This document shows, piece after piece, positions 17,299 to 26,723 of a stretch of DNA of 64,000 bases (within the stretch, counting starts at the first letter, position 1; every line of letters starts with the position of its first letter). The DNA comes from Bradyrhizobium agreste. GTDB taxonomy: Bacteria; Pseudomonadota; Alphaproteobacteria; Rhizobiales; Xanthobacteraceae. The notes below the pieces were generated by a model, which made no database searches, was not told where the DNA came from, and saw only the letters and a list, made by a program, of their open reading frames with translations. The position numbers and the translations under genes are program-made. The stretch lies in assembly GCF_016031625.1 (NCBI RefSeq), contig NZ_JACCHP010000024.1:1-64000 (forward strand), in the 5' to 3' direction.

Positions 17299-17631
17299 TC
17301 AGGCCGCAGCGGCCTTGCGCTCGCTCTGGATCACCTCGAAGCCCTCGAATTTGGGATGGCCGAGATAGAGGCTCTCGCCGGTCTTGTTGTCGGCGCGCGC
17401 ATGAGCGCGGCGGAATTCCTCCGAGCGCGTCCAGGCCTCGAAAGCCGCCTTGTCGACCCAGGTGGTGTGCGACGAATAGAGCGTGTGGTCCTCGGCCTCC
17501 GGTCCCTTCAACAGATGAAACTCGACGAAGCCCGGCATGCTGCCGAGATAGGATTCGCGCGTGGCCCAGACGGTCTCGAACGCGGTCTCCGCGCCCTTCT
17601 TCACCTGGAAACGATTCATAGCGATGAACAT
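17299..17631 (-). CDS. hmuQ: IsdG-type haem-degrading monooxygenase
   Basis: 110 aa ferredoxin-like (antibiotic-biosynthesis-monooxygenase fold) protein. The IsdG catalytic triad appears to be present: Asn6 (MFIAMNRF), Trp67 (FEAWTRS) and His77 (RRAHAR), spaced as in staphylococcal IsdG. IsdG-type HmuQ and HmuD of Bradyrhizobium japonicum cleave haem to release iron. Its position between the hmuR receptor and the hutX carrier fits. I use hmuQ on family and context; a distinct paralogue hmuD could exist elsewhere. Confidence 0.88.
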   Translation of the reverse strand: MFIAMNRFQVKKGAETAFETVWATRESYLGSMPGFVEFHLLKGPEAEDHTLYSSHTTWVDKAAFEAWTRSEEFRRAHARADNKTGESLYLGHPKFEGFEVIQSERKAAAA

Positions 17632-17724
17632 GAAAGTCTCTCCTTCTGATCAAAACGAAACATGCCGAAGCCGCGCTGGAGCATCAGCGCGGCCCGGCGG
17701 AGGTTGACGGTGTTGCGACGCGTC

Positions 17725-20073
17725 TTACGCACCTCCAAAGTGGATCTTCATGCCGGCCTTGTAGACCCTGCCCGGCCCCGGGGCCGACCACAGCACGTCG
17801 TTCTGCGTGGTGCCGTCGGTCGAGCTGCCGGGAATGGCGTAAGGCCGGTAATACTGGTTCAAGAGATTGTCGATCGAGGCCGTGAACACGATGTCCCTGG
17901 TCGCGTTGTAGGTCATGTACAGGTTCACCAGCTCGTAGCCGGTCGCGGGCAGATAGCCGGCCGGCACATCATTGTTGGGACCATATGACGCCCACTGCGC
18001 CGACAGGATCAGCGTGCGATCCAGCAGGCGGACGCCGGCGGTGGTGACGACCTTGCGCGGCGTGATGGTCGCGAGCCCGATATTGGTGGCGACGTTCTTG
18101 CCCTTGATGTAGTGGCCTGCGACGCCGATGAACCAGTTGCCGGCATCGTACATCGTCTCCGCCTCGACACCTTCGATCCGGGCATTGGCGATATTCTGGT
18201 ACTGATAGTACTGGCTGAACGATCCGAACGGCGGCACCGGGACCGGCGCCGAAGCGACGAGGTCGATGTAATCCGAGACGTCGTTGCGGAACAGGTTGAT
18301 CTTGCCGCGGAAGGAGTCGTTGGCGCTGAAGATGTTGTCGTACTTCAGGTTGAAGCCGACTTCCTTGTTCTTGCCGACCTCGGGACGAAGGCTCGGGTTG
18401 GGCAGGAAGCAGAACAGGCCGACGGTGCCGTTTGGACAAGTGAAGAAGGCCGGTCCGCCACCGGTGGCATGCGCGCCCGAGATGACCGTCTCGGTGATGG
18501 ACGGGGCGCGATAGCCCTCGGCATAGCTGACATAGGGCTGGAAGCCCGGCACGGGCGTGACGCCGAGCGTGATCTTGGGCGAGAAGCGGTCGCCACCGGC
18601 ATGCGTATTGCCTGAATCGAGGTCGTAGCGGTCATAGCGGATCGCACTCACCGCTTCGAACCAGGTGCTGTAATTCTGCTTCAACTGGATGAAGCCGCCC
18701 GACACGGTGCGAATGCCGCTCGGCGTCGTGATGTTGGAATTGCCGCGGCTGTCGGTCGTGATCACGTCATCCTGGAAGGCGTCGACGCCCCAGGTGACGG
18801 CATTGCGCCAATCGCCCACGTTGAAGCGCGTCGTGTTGTTGACGTCGATGCCATAGGTGTTGAGGACATAGCCGCGCTTGTCGCCGACGCAACCCGAGAC
18901 ATTGTTGCCGAGACCGCCGTTGCAATAGGCCGTCGGCGTCGTACCGTAGTGGTAGGTCTTAGTCTGATCGTTATCGACGCGGTTGCCGTAGACCGACATG
19001 TGCCAGTCGAACAGATTGTCGCTCGGCAGCGAATAGTTCCAGGTGATGCTGCCGGTGTAGTTCTTGGCGTCGGACGCATAAACCGACGAGCCACGATTCA
19101 GGGCGATCAAAGCTGGGCTCGTGGTCGGACCGCGGTTGAACTGGCCGATGTCGTATTGATAATCCTGGAAGACGGCCCCGAACTTGACTTCGTGACCGAG
19201 GGCCGGTCGCACCGTGAGCTTCATCAGCCCGGCCTCGACCTGGTTGCCGGTGTTGCCGATCTCGGTGCCGTTGCCGTCCTTGTAATTGCCCTGGGTGCGG
19301 TAAACGGCGCCGCCGAAGATATCGACGTCGGGCGTGGCGCGCACGCCGCCGAACACGGAGCCCAATCCGCGATTGTTGTTGGAGCCGTAGGAGCCGGAGA
19401 GATCGACGCCCCAGCGCTCGCCGGGACGCAGCACGTCGTCGATGTCCTTGGTCCGGAACGAGACCAGGCCGCCGATCGCGCCGGAGCCGTAGATATTGGC
19501 AGTCGGTCCGCGCACGACGTCGACGCCGCCGATCAATTCGGGATCGAGGAAGAAGGAGCCGTTGGCGTTGTGGCCAGTGCGCTGGTAGTTCTGCCGCGCA
19601 CCGTCGACGACGACAGCGACGCGGCCGAAATCCTGCAAGCCGCGGATGTTGATGACGGTTGCGGGATCGTCACCGCGCTCCTGGAACGACACGCCGGGCA
19701 CCGCATAGAAAATGCCCGACAGCCGGTTCGGCTGGATGCCCTGGATCTGGTCGAGCGAGATCGAGCTGACGGGCGCGAGCGCGTCGATCGCGCGTTCTTT
19801 CGTCTTGGTTGCGGCGGCGGTGATGGTATCGAGCACTTGAACGGGTGCCGTGCCGCCGGCCTGGGCACGGGCATTCAGGGTGTCGGGCGTTGCCTGCTGT
19901 GCGACTTGCGGCTTCGCAGGCTTGCGCTTGGCCTGCTTCGGCCGTTCGGAGGACGCGCTTTCACTCTGCGGCGATGCGGTCTGCGCGAGACTGCCCTCCG
20001 CTGTCATTGCCGCCATTGAAACCACCGACGCGCTCAAAATCAGGGCGCGCGAATACCTAGCCCCGTCAGCCAT
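17725..20073 (-). CDS. hmuR: TonB-dependent haem/haemoglobin outer-membrane receptor
   Basis: 782 aa from the ATG at 20073; GGGG sits 6 nt upstream, and a GTG at 20091 is a weaker alternative. A signal peptide is followed by a Pro/Lys-rich spacer and a TonB box-like VLDTITAAATKTKE (about 90). Then come the plug (GVSFQERGDDPATVINIRGLQDFG) and a 22-strand barrel ending in Phe-Gly-rich KIHFGGA. Haem-receptor signatures are the YRAP (FRAP-type) and NPSLRPE (NPNL-type) boxes near residues 520-560. It imports haem across the outer membrane, powered by the downstream exbB-exbD-tonB. Divergent from hmuP. Confidence 0.96.
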   Translation of the reverse strand: MADGARYSRALILSASVVSMAAMTAEGSLAQTASPQSESASSERPKQAKRKPAKPQVAQQATPDTLNARAQAGGTAPVQVLDTITAAATKTKERAIDALAPVSSISLDQIQGIQPNRLSGIFYAVPGVSFQERGDDPATVINIRGLQDFGRVAVVVDGARQNYQRTGHNANGSFFLDPELIGGVDVVRGPTANIYGSGAIGGLVSFRTKDIDDVLRPGERWGVDLSGSYGSNNNRGLGSVFGGVRATPDVDIFGGAVYRTQGNYKDGNGTEIGNTGNQVEAGLMKLTVRPALGHEVKFGAVFQDYQYDIGQFNRGPTTSPALIALNRGSSVYASDAKNYTGSITWNYSLPSDNLFDWHMSVYGNRVDNDQTKTYHYGTTPTAYCNGGLGNNVSGCVGDKRGYVLNTYGIDVNNTTRFNVGDWRNAVTWGVDAFQDDVITTDSRGNSNITTPSGIRTVSGGFIQLKQNYSTWFEAVSAIRYDRYDLDSGNTHAGGDRFSPKITLGVTPVPGFQPYVSYAEGYRAPSITETVISGAHATGGGPAFFTCPNGTVGLFCFLPNPSLRPEVGKNKEVGFNLKYDNIFSANDSFRGKINLFRNDVSDYIDLVASAPVPVPPFGSFSQYYQYQNIANARIEGVEAETMYDAGNWFIGVAGHYIKGKNVATNIGLATITPRKVVTTAGVRLLDRTLILSAQWASYGPNNDVPAGYLPATGYELVNLYMTYNATRDIVFTASIDNLLNQYYRPYAIPGSSTDGTTQNDVLWSAPGPGRVYKAGMKIHFGGA

Positions 20074-20334
20074 ATCAGCCCCAGCCTGCACTTCACTTTA
20101 TTTTTTGATGTCGTCTGGCTGGCGTGCGCTCGCAACGCGAGCGACTGGCTGGCTGTGTCTCAAGAGGCGGGCAAGTTTCCCCGCTGCCAGAAATGGTTAC
20201 GTGGCAACACTCTGACGGTCAATGACATCAGGTTACAGTTTATATCGATTGTAAATTGCAACCGTTGGAATGCGCTCGGCGCCGCCTGTACAAACGGGCG
20301 GTCCTCGAAGTTTCGAAAGCGCATCACACCGACT
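20074..20334. promoter_or_regulatory. Divergent control region between hmuR and hmuP
   Basis: 261-bp spacer from which both halves of the haem locus are read. It holds a perfect palindrome TCGAAGTTTCGA (20305-20316) close to hmuP. On the hmuR side there is a hairpin CGCTCG-CAACG-CGAGCG (about 20128-20144) bracketed by copies of a CTGGCTGGC-type word. AT-rich TTTATATCGATTGTAAATTG (20238-20257) could include promoter elements. In B. japonicum this promoter is controlled by Irr and HmuP. I could not find an unambiguous ICE (Irr) box by eye. Confidence 0.55.
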
Positions 20335-20541
20335 ATGTCAGCAACATCAGGAGACAGCAGCGGCAGCGCGGCAGGGCCGGCACAAAGCCCTTCTGCAACA
20401 ACGCGAACTCTCACCATGCGCGGGAGCCGCATCGACAGCCGTGAGCTGTTTGCCGCCGAGCGCGAGATCATCATTGCGCATGGCGAGGACAGCTATCGTC
20501 TCCGCCTGACCTCGCAGAACAAGCTGATCCTGACGAAGTAA
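20335..20541 (+). CDS. hmuP: Haem uptake protein HmuP/HemP
   Basis: 68 aa from the ATG at 20335. The first 28 residues are Ser/Ala/Thr-rich and poorly conserved-looking. The C-terminal half carries the HemP signature: RIDSRELFAAEREIIIAHGE followed by SYRLRLTSQNKLILTK. In B. japonicum HmuP is a DNA-binding coactivator needed with Irr for hmuR transcription. Its gene sits exactly at the head of the divergent hmuTUV operon, 5 bp before hmuT. Confidence 0.92.
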   Translation: MSATSGDSSGSAAGPAQSPSATTRTLTMRGSRIDSRELFAAEREIIIAHGEDSYRLRLTSQNKLILTK

Positions 20542-20546
20542 TTGCA

Positions 20547-21497
20547 ATGGCATTTTGCCGCACGCTCGCCCGTCTCCTGCTCTCCGGCGGAATCGCGTTC
20601 GCGTCTGCTGCGCACGCCGCGGGGATCACCGTGCATGACGCGCGCAATCGCGAGGTCACTGTTGCCGATTTTGCCCGCACGGTGTCGATCGGCGGCGCCA
20701 TCACCGAGATCCTCTATGCGCTCGGGCTGGAGAGCCGGCTGGTCGGCGTCGACACCACGAGCCTTTATCCGTCGGCGGCGCTGCACGACAAACCCAATGT
20801 CGGCTATATGCGCCAGATCTCGGCCGAGGGCGTGCTCGGTCTCAACCCGACGCTGATCCTGGCGATTCAGGGCTCGGGCCCGCGCGAGACCTTGGACATC
20901 CTGGAGACGGCGAAGGTGCCGCTGGTGCTGGTGCCCGAAACCTTCTCCGAGGACGGCCTGATCGAGAAGATCAGGCTGGTCGGCCACGTCATGGGCGTCG
21001 ATGCGCGTGCCGAATGTCTCAGCGCCGCCGTCGCCGCCGATCTTGCGCAGCTCCGTGCACTGCGCGCCAAGGTAACGAAGCCGGTGCGGGTGATGTTCGT
21101 GATGTCGCTCCAGAACGGGCGGGCGATGGTGGCGGGCCACAAGACCGCGGCGGACGAGATCATCCAGCTCGCGGGCGCGGCCAACGCGGTCGACGATTAC
21201 GACGGCTACAAGATCATCAGCGACGAGGCGATCGTGGCCGCAAGGCCCGATGTCGTGCTGTCGATCGAGCGCGGCAAGGATTCGCTGCAGGCCGATGCAG
21301 TCTATACGCATCCCGGCTTTGCGCTGACGCCGGTCGCGGCCAACAAGAGCTTCATCACCATGGATGGGCTTTATCTGCTCGGCTTCGGGCCGCGCACCGC
21401 GGCGGCGGCGCGCGATCTCTCGGTCAAGCTCTATCCGGCCCTGGCCGAGGGCGGCGCGTTCACGTCGGCGCTGTCGACGGCGAATTGCCGGCAATGA
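20547..21497 (+). CDS. hmuT: Haem ABC transporter periplasmic binding protein
   Basis: 316 aa with a Sec signal peptide (LARLLLSGGIAFASAAHAA) and the class III (BtuF/ShuT) periplasmic binding fold: SIGGAITEILYALGLESRLVGVDTTSLYP, VGYMRQISAEGVLGLNPTLILA and YKIISDEAIVAARPDVVL. It carries haem from HmuR to HmuU. It starts 5 bp after hmuP, and its TGA overlaps the hmuU ATG. Confidence 0.95.
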   Translation: MAFCRTLARLLLSGGIAFASAAHAAGITVHDARNREVTVADFARTVSIGGAITEILYALGLESRLVGVDTTSLYPSAALHDKPNVGYMRQISAEGVLGLNPTLILAIQGSGPRETLDILETAKVPLVLVPETFSEDGLIEKIRLVGHVMGVDARAECLSAAVAADLAQLRALRAKVTKPVRVMFVMSLQNGRAMVAGHKTAADEIIQLAGAANAVDDYDGYKIISDEAIVAARPDVVLSIERGKDSLQADAVYTHPGFALTPVAANKSFITMDGLYLLGFGPRTAAAARDLSVKLYPALAEGGAFTSALSTANCRQ

Positions 21498-22579
21498 GCG
21501 TGGCCGTCGGGATCGAAGCGCGAAGCCCGCGACGCAGCGCGGGACGGCGGACTTCATCGTTCGCGATTCCGCTTCTGCTCGTGGTGCTGCTGGTCACCGC
21601 GATCGCCGCCCTGACGGTCGGCGCCGCCGGCATCCCGCTCTCCCGCCTGCCGGCCGCGCTGGGCCTCACCGGCGAAAGCACGGCCATCACTGCCCGCGAC
21701 CAGCTCGTGCTGTGGTCGATCCGCATCCCCCGGATCGCGGCGGCCGCGATGATCGGCGGGCTGCTTGCCGCGGCCGGCGCGATCATGCAGGGGCTGTTCC
21801 GCAACCCGCTCGCCGATCCCGCCCTGGTCGGCGTCTCCAGCGGCGGCGCGCTCGCAGCGGCAAGCGCGATCGTCTTCACCGATTCCCGCTTCGGCGAGGC
21901 GCTGCGCTTTCTCCAGACCGAGCTGTTGCCGCTGGCGGCCTTCGCGGGCTCGCTGGCGACCACCGCAATTCTCTACGGCATCTCCAGCCGCGCAGGGCGC
22001 ACCTCGATCGCGATCTTCCTGCTCGCTGGCGTCGCCATCACGGCAATCGCCAATGCGGGCATCGGCCTCCTGGTCTTCATCGCCGACGACCGCCAGCTGC
22101 GCGACATCACGTTCTGGATGCTGGGCTCGATGAGCGGGGCGACCTGGACCAAGGCCGCCGTGCTCGCGCCGGTCCTCATTGCCGGACTAGCGGCCTGCGC
22201 CTTCATCGCCCGCGGTCTCGATCTGCTGGTTCTCGGCGAGGCCGACGCCTTTCACGGCGGCGTCGACGTCGAGCGTCTGAAGCGGATCTCGATCGTAATG
22301 ATCTCGGCCATGACCGGCGTCGCGGTGTCGATCAGCGGCGTGATCGGCTTCGTCGGCATCGTCGTGCCGCATCTGCTCCGCCTCGTGATCGGCCCGGCGC
22401 ATCGCCTGCTGCTGCCGGCTTCGGTGCTATCAGGCGCAATCCTGATGGTCGGCGCCGACACGCTGGCACGCACCATCGTCGCGCCGGCGGAGATGCCGAT
22501 CGGCATCCTGACGGCGGCCGTCGGCGCACCCGTCTTTCTCTTCATCCTGCTGCGGCAGCGCGGGCTCGCCGCGCTATGA
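21494..22579 (+). CDS. hmuU: Haem ABC transporter permease (FecCD family)
   Basis: 361 aa from the ATG at 21494 (ATGA overlap with hmuT). About ten membrane helices with FecCD hallmarks: LWSIRIPRIAAAAMIGGLLAAAGAIMQGLFRNPLADPALVGVSSGGALAA, FWMLGSMSGATW and GVIGFVGIVVPHLLRLVIGPAHRLLLPAS. It forms the inner-membrane haem channel as a dimer with HmuV. It overlaps hmuV by four bases. Confidence 0.96.
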   Translation: MSVAVGIEARSPRRSAGRRTSSFAIPLLLVVLLVTAIAALTVGAAGIPLSRLPAALGLTGESTAITARDQLVLWSIRIPRIAAAAMIGGLLAAAGAIMQGLFRNPLADPALVGVSSGGALAAASAIVFTDSRFGEALRFLQTELLPLAAFAGSLATTAILYGISSRAGRTSIAIFLLAGVAITAIANAGIGLLVFIADDRQLRDITFWMLGSMSGATWTKAAVLAPVLIAGLAACAFIARGLDLLVLGEADAFHGGVDVERLKRISIVMISAMTGVAVSISGVIGFVGIVVPHLLRLVIGPAHRLLLPASVLSGAILMVGADTLARTIVAPAEMPIGILTAAVGAPVFLFILLRQRGLAAL

Positions 22580-23367
22580 CCGCGGTGCTCGAAGCACGAC
22601 ACTTGGGCAAGCGCGCCGGCCGCGCGACATTGCTCGATGGCGTCGGCCTGTCGGTTGCGGCCGGCGAGATGGTCGCCATCATCGGCCCGAACGGCGCCGG
22701 CAAATCGACGCTGCTGCGGCTGCTCTCCGGCGATCTTCGCCCGAGCGCCGGCGAGGTGCGGCTCAAGCAGCGCGACATCGGCAGCTTCACGCCGCGCGAG
22801 CTCGCCGCGCGCCGCGCCATGCTGTCCCAGCACGTCAATGTCACCTTCCCCTTCACCGTCGAGGAGATCGTGCTGATGGGCGCGGGCGAGCGCAGCTTGC
22901 GCGAGGCCGAGCCGCTCGTCGACGCCGCGCTGGACGAGGTCGGCCTGTCGCATTTCTGCGAGCGGCAATTGCCGACGCTGTCAGGCGGCGAGCAGCAGCG
23001 CGCCCATTTCGCCCGCGTCCTGGTGCAGCTCGCCTGCGGCGAGGCCGAGCACGGCCCCGGGCTTTTGCTGCTGGACGAGCCGACCTCGAGCCTCGATCTG
23101 CGTCACCAGATCGACCTCGTCGAAGCGGCGCGCCGCCGCGCTGGCAATGGCACTGCCGTCATCGCCATCCTGCACGATCTCAATCTCGCGATCCGCTTTG
23201 CCGACCGGCTGGTCGTGCTGGCCGGCGGCAGGCTCGCCGCGGACGGCCCCCGCGCCGAAGTCGTCACACGCGAGAGGATCCGGGATGTGTTTGAGATCGA
23301 CGCGGTCGTGCAGCAGACAGACGGCGTGCCGTACGTGCTGCCGCAGTCGATGCGGGCGGTACCCTAA
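22576..23367 (+). CDS. hmuV: Haem ABC transporter ATP-binding protein
   Basis: 263 aa from the ATG at 22576. Walker A GPNGAGKST (about 39-47), signature LSGGEQQR (about 138), Walker B LLLLDEPTSSLD and H-loop ILHDLN are all intact. The insertion EAEHGPGLL before Walker B is usual for HmuV. It powers haem import through HmuU. Last gene of hmuP-hmuT-hmuU-hmuV; a long palindrome follows within 40 bp. Confidence 0.97.
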   Translation: MTAVLEARHLGKRAGRATLLDGVGLSVAAGEMVAIIGPNGAGKSTLLRLLSGDLRPSAGEVRLKQRDIGSFTPRELAARRAMLSQHVNVTFPFTVEEIVLMGAGERSLREAEPLVDAALDEVGLSHFCERQLPTLSGGEQQRAHFARVLVQLACGEAEHGPGLLLLDEPTSSLDLRHQIDLVEAARRRAGNGTAVIAILHDLNLAIRFADRLVVLAGGRLAADGPRAEVVTRERIRDVFEIDAVVQQTDGVPYVLPQSMRAVP

Positions 23368-23402
23368 GGCCTGATGACCTCGCTGGCGCTCCGACAGAGG
23401 TG

Positions 23403-23555
23403 CGTTCCCTCCCCCCTTGTGGGGGAGGGCTAGGGAGGGGGGTAGCCCAGCAAAAGGTGGCAGTGACCGGCGATGCATCGAGCCCGTTGCGCGACGGATA
23501 GAATCCCCGTGTGGCACCCCCCTCCCTGCCCCTCCCCACAAGGGGGGAGGGAACG
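23403..23555. repeat. Long palindromic repeat (CGTTCCCTCCCCCCTTGTGG family)
   Basis: Arms CGTTCCCTCCCCCCTTGTGG and CCACAAGGGGGGAGGGAACG are near-perfect inverted repeats, with further pairing of GGGAGGGGGGTAGCC against GGCACCCCCCTCCC inside. It sits between the convergent hmuV and MuiA-like genes and probably separates the two transcripts. Confidence 0.85.
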
Positions 23556-23605
23556 GAGAGAGCACTGCTGCCGGCCGAACTCGATTCAACTTCAGGCCAA
23601 CCGCC

Positions 23606-25282
23606 CTACCCCGCCGGGACGATCACCATGCTCTTGTCCTTCGGCCAGCGGATGCGCCAGGCGAAGTTGATGTCCCTGATCTCGCCGGGCTTGGCGTCGA
23701 AGGACCATTCCAGCACGCCGCGCTTGTCGCGGATGTTGCTTGCGGTCGGCTGGGTGCTCGAGGGCAGCATCTCGACGACGATGTCCTCGTTCTCGCTGAC
23801 CGGCAGTTGATCCTCGATCGCGACGCGAATCGGGAAATCATGCCCGTTGCGGATCGTGGTCTTGAACGCGCGCTCGTCGGTCTTCGACGTCGCCACGAGC
23901 AGGCCGGCCGAACCTTCGTTGCGCTTGAGCACGGCGCGCTCGATCCTGACCTTGTCGTCGGCGCCGAACCCGAGCCGCACGATGTCGTCCTTGGCGGACG
24001 CTGTGATCTTGCCGCGGCCGACGAAGGTGCCGTCGCGGTAGATCGCGACCTTGCCCGGCAGCAGCGTCGTGTCGTCACTCTGCTTGAAGCTGGCTTCGAG
24101 GAAGGCGGTCGGGTCCAGCACCGGCGCTGCGCGGACGGCGAGATCGGCCGGCACGGTCATGGCCGCAATGCGCAGGCTCTTGGCCCCCTCGGCGGCGCCG
24201 AGGCTGACGCGGCCGGGAATTTTGAAGGTGGCCTGGAAGTCGCCGATCTCGGCGACAGCCTGCTGCTCGTCGGCGCGCTCGGTCGCCTCTGCGACCTTGG
24301 ACATGGGCTCGAACTGCGCCGAACGCTGGCGGGCGGTTGGCGCCGGCCGCGCCAGATCGGAGACCGAACCTGCTGCCAGCGGCTTCGGCACTTGTGGATA
24401 TTGCGCGATCAGTGAATGCAGCTCCGGGGCACTGCCGCCGCGGCTGATGCGGGTCGTGGAGACGCCGAGCGTCACGTTCGACCAGTCCTCGCCGGTGGAC
24501 TGCGTCACCTCGGCGCGACGAACCAGTTCGAGCTGCGGCTTGCGATCCTTGGCGCCGGTATCGAGCCGGGCGTCGTAGAGCGGCACCCAGCGCGCGTTGC
24601 GCACGGCATAGGTCACGCGCAGCGTCGCCTTGGTCGCAGCGGCCGAGGCGACGTCGATCCGCACTTCCAGCTTGCTCGGCGGCTTGGCCGAGCGCTCGGC
24701 TTCCAATTCCGCGATCTGGCGGTCGAGCTCGCGCTGTTTTCGCGTAGCATCGCGAATTGCGCTGTCGGCGGTCGCGACCTCCTCGGCGACCGCGGCAAAG
24801 GCCGCGCGCCATTCGGTGATCGGGCGCGCCTCGCCCTTCTCGCCGAGGCCGGCCGGTGAAGCCTCAGCAAAATGCTGTGCGAACTTGCGCCGGGCATTGG
24901 CCGAGTCGATCGCACCCTGCAGATCGGCCCGTTGATCCCTCAACGCTTCGATGCGCTTGTCGAGCTCGGGCAGGTTGACCGGCGGCGCGGCCTTCGGCGG
25001 GCGTGCATCGATCGTGCCGATGGTGAGCTTGGCGCCCGCCTCGCCTTCGACGCGGAGGGAAGATGGATCGAGCGAGAGCGGAAAATCCTTGGCCACCAGC
25101 GTCGAATCGCCGGAGGCGAGATCCAAGGCAATGACGCGGGTGACGGTGGCGCCGTCGGGATAGACGGTCACGGTGTCAATCATGGACGTGGCGTCCACGT
25201 TGGCCGCCCATGACGGCGGTGCGAGGGCCGTGGTCACCAGGACCAGGCCGGTGGTTGCCAAACATTTGGCTGTGATGCGCAT
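23606..25282 (-). CDS. MuiA-like protein with DUF4140/DUF4139 domains
   Basis: 558 aa from the ATG at 25282, preceded by AGGAGGGACTTC. A Sec signal peptide (CLATTGLVLVTTALAPPSWAA) ends about residue 27. An N-terminal DUF4140 region (IDTVTVYPDGATVTRVIALDL) is followed by a coiled coil rich in Ala/Glu/Arg (about 90-230), then a DUF4139 beta-rich domain (ARWVPLYDARLDTG ... TGEDWSNVTLGVSTTRIS). The family is called mucoidy inhibitor A-like; its molecular function is unknown. It is probably periplasmic and monocistronic. Confidence 0.88.
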   Translation of the reverse strand: MRITAKCLATTGLVLVTTALAPPSWAANVDATSMIDTVTVYPDGATVTRVIALDLASGDSTLVAKDFPLSLDPSSLRVEGEAGAKLTIGTIDARPPKAAPPVNLPELDKRIEALRDQRADLQGAIDSANARRKFAQHFAEASPAGLGEKGEARPITEWRAAFAAVAEEVATADSAIRDATRKQRELDRQIAELEAERSAKPPSKLEVRIDVASAAATKATLRVTYAVRNARWVPLYDARLDTGAKDRKPQLELVRRAEVTQSTGEDWSNVTLGVSTTRISRGGSAPELHSLIAQYPQVPKPLAAGSVSDLARPAPTARQRSAQFEPMSKVAEATERADEQQAVAEIGDFQATFKIPGRVSLGAAEGAKSLRIAAMTVPADLAVRAAPVLDPTAFLEASFKQSDDTTLLPGKVAIYRDGTFVGRGKITASAKDDIVRLGFGADDKVRIERAVLKRNEGSAGLLVATSKTDERAFKTTIRNGHDFPIRVAIEDQLPVSENEDIVVEMLPSSTQPTASNIRDKRGVLEWSFDAKPGEIRDINFAWRIRWPKDKSMVIVPAG

Positions 25283-25442
25283 GAAGTCCCTCCTGCCGGT
25301 ATCGCCGCGCCGCCAGCCGGACGCGCGCGATGAGATGCCTCGCCATCGTGGTTGGACGCGGCAGGGAAGGAACCGGTTCGATTGAGACTTCCGTGGGGCG
25401 CCGCCGCGACGGCACCATGGCTGCGGAACGCTCGGCGGTCCT

Positions 25443-26660
25443 TCAGGCCTGGGTCGGCGAAGCGGGCACGCCCATCGTGGCGAGCGCCCGCCGCCCGCTG
25501 CCGGCCAGCAACGGGCCGAACGCGACGGCAAATCCCAGGAAAGCGAGAATCCAGCCGCAGGCGGCGATATGCAGCAGCACGCCGCTATACGCGGGCAACA
25601 CCACGGCAGCGACGCGGGCCAGGGCTGCGATGATGATTGCAGCATAGATTCCCTGGATCGCCGGCGAAGCCGTCAGGGCCTGTCCGGTATGGCCGAGGCT
25701 GGCGCGGGTCATCACCGCGAGGGTCATCGTTCCCGCCGCACCGGCCATCCAGGCATGGATGCCGGCGCTCGGCGGCAGCTCGCCGAAGGCGGCCACAGCG
25801 TTCAGGATGAAGCCGAGCGGCACGAAGACATAACCGACGTGCAGGATCAACAGCAGCCGCTCCCGCGTGGTGCGATCGCCGGCCCAGCGTGCAAGCCGAA
25901 CCAGATGCAGCACGCCAACCACCGCCATCGCGACGCCGGTGACCGTGTTCAGCGGTGCCGCGATCCATGCGATCAGCGCGAGCGCGCTCAAGCCGATCAC
26001 CGCGCCGTCGAATCGTCCGAACGGCACCGGCAGACGGCCGGGATTGAACTTGACCAGCCAGTTACGGGTGAAGCTCGGAATGATGCGGCCGCCGATCAAG
26101 CCGATCAGCAAAATGACCACGCCGATGCCGACGCGGATGCTGACGTCGGCCGCGCCTTCGTAGTGCGTTTCGACATGGAAGGCGACGTTGCCGGCGAGCA
26201 GAACCAGCACCAGCCCCACCACCGGCAGGTTGCGCCAGTTGCCGCCCGCGATGATCTCGCGCGTCGCGGCGGCAACGACCAATGCCAGGAACGCGGCATC
26301 GGCGACGAGCGCAAACGCCCAGCCGGTATTCGCCGACAGCGTCACCGCGACGCGCCCGGCAAGCCAGACCGTCAACAAGGCCGCGAGTGGCGCGCCCTGG
26401 ATCGGCAGGCGCCCCGTCCAGTTCGGGATGGCGGTGAACAGGAACCCGGTGATGACAGCGGGCAGGAAGCCATAGAGCATCTCGTGGATGTGCCAGTCGC
26501 GCGGCGCGAATGCGGAGCTCACCGACAATTCGCCGTAGAACATCGGCAGCCAGGCCAGGATCGACAGCGCCGCCTGGACTGCGGCGAGCAGGAAAAAGGG
26601 GCGAAAGCTGTTCGCAAACAGCGGCCAGCCCGCAAAGTTGCGGGATCGGGCGCCAGCCAT
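25443..26660 (-). CDS. nnrS: NnrS-family haem-copper membrane protein
   Basis: 405 aa from the ATG at 26660, with GGAG 8 nt upstream; an in-frame TTG lies further out. About 12 membrane helices. NnrS features are the start WPLFANSFRPFFLLAAVQA, HIHEMLYGFLPAVITGFLFTAIPNWTGR with its His residues, and NWLVKFNPGRLPVPFGRFD. NnrS proteins bind haem and copper and are linked to nitric-oxide tolerance. It is divergent from the Crp/Fnr regulator gene, with an FNR-like palindrome (26724-26739) between them. Confidence 0.94.
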   Translation of the reverse strand: MAGARSRNFAGWPLFANSFRPFFLLAAVQAALSILAWLPMFYGELSVSSAFAPRDWHIHEMLYGFLPAVITGFLFTAIPNWTGRLPIQGAPLAALLTVWLAGRVAVTLSANTGWAFALVADAAFLALVVAAATREIIAGGNWRNLPVVGLVLVLLAGNVAFHVETHYEGAADVSIRVGIGVVILLIGLIGGRIIPSFTRNWLVKFNPGRLPVPFGRFDGAVIGLSALALIAWIAAPLNTVTGVAMAVVGVLHLVRLARWAGDRTTRERLLLILHVGYVFVPLGFILNAVAAFGELPPSAGIHAWMAGAAGTMTLAVMTRASLGHTGQALTASPAIQGIYAAIIIAALARVAAVVLPAYSGVLLHIAACGWILAFLGFAVAFGPLLAGSGRRALATMGVPASPTQA

Positions 26661-26723
26661 GGGGTCAACTCCAATCAATTCAGACCGTTGCTTGGAAAAA
26701 TACTGCCCGCCGGACCGCCTCGT

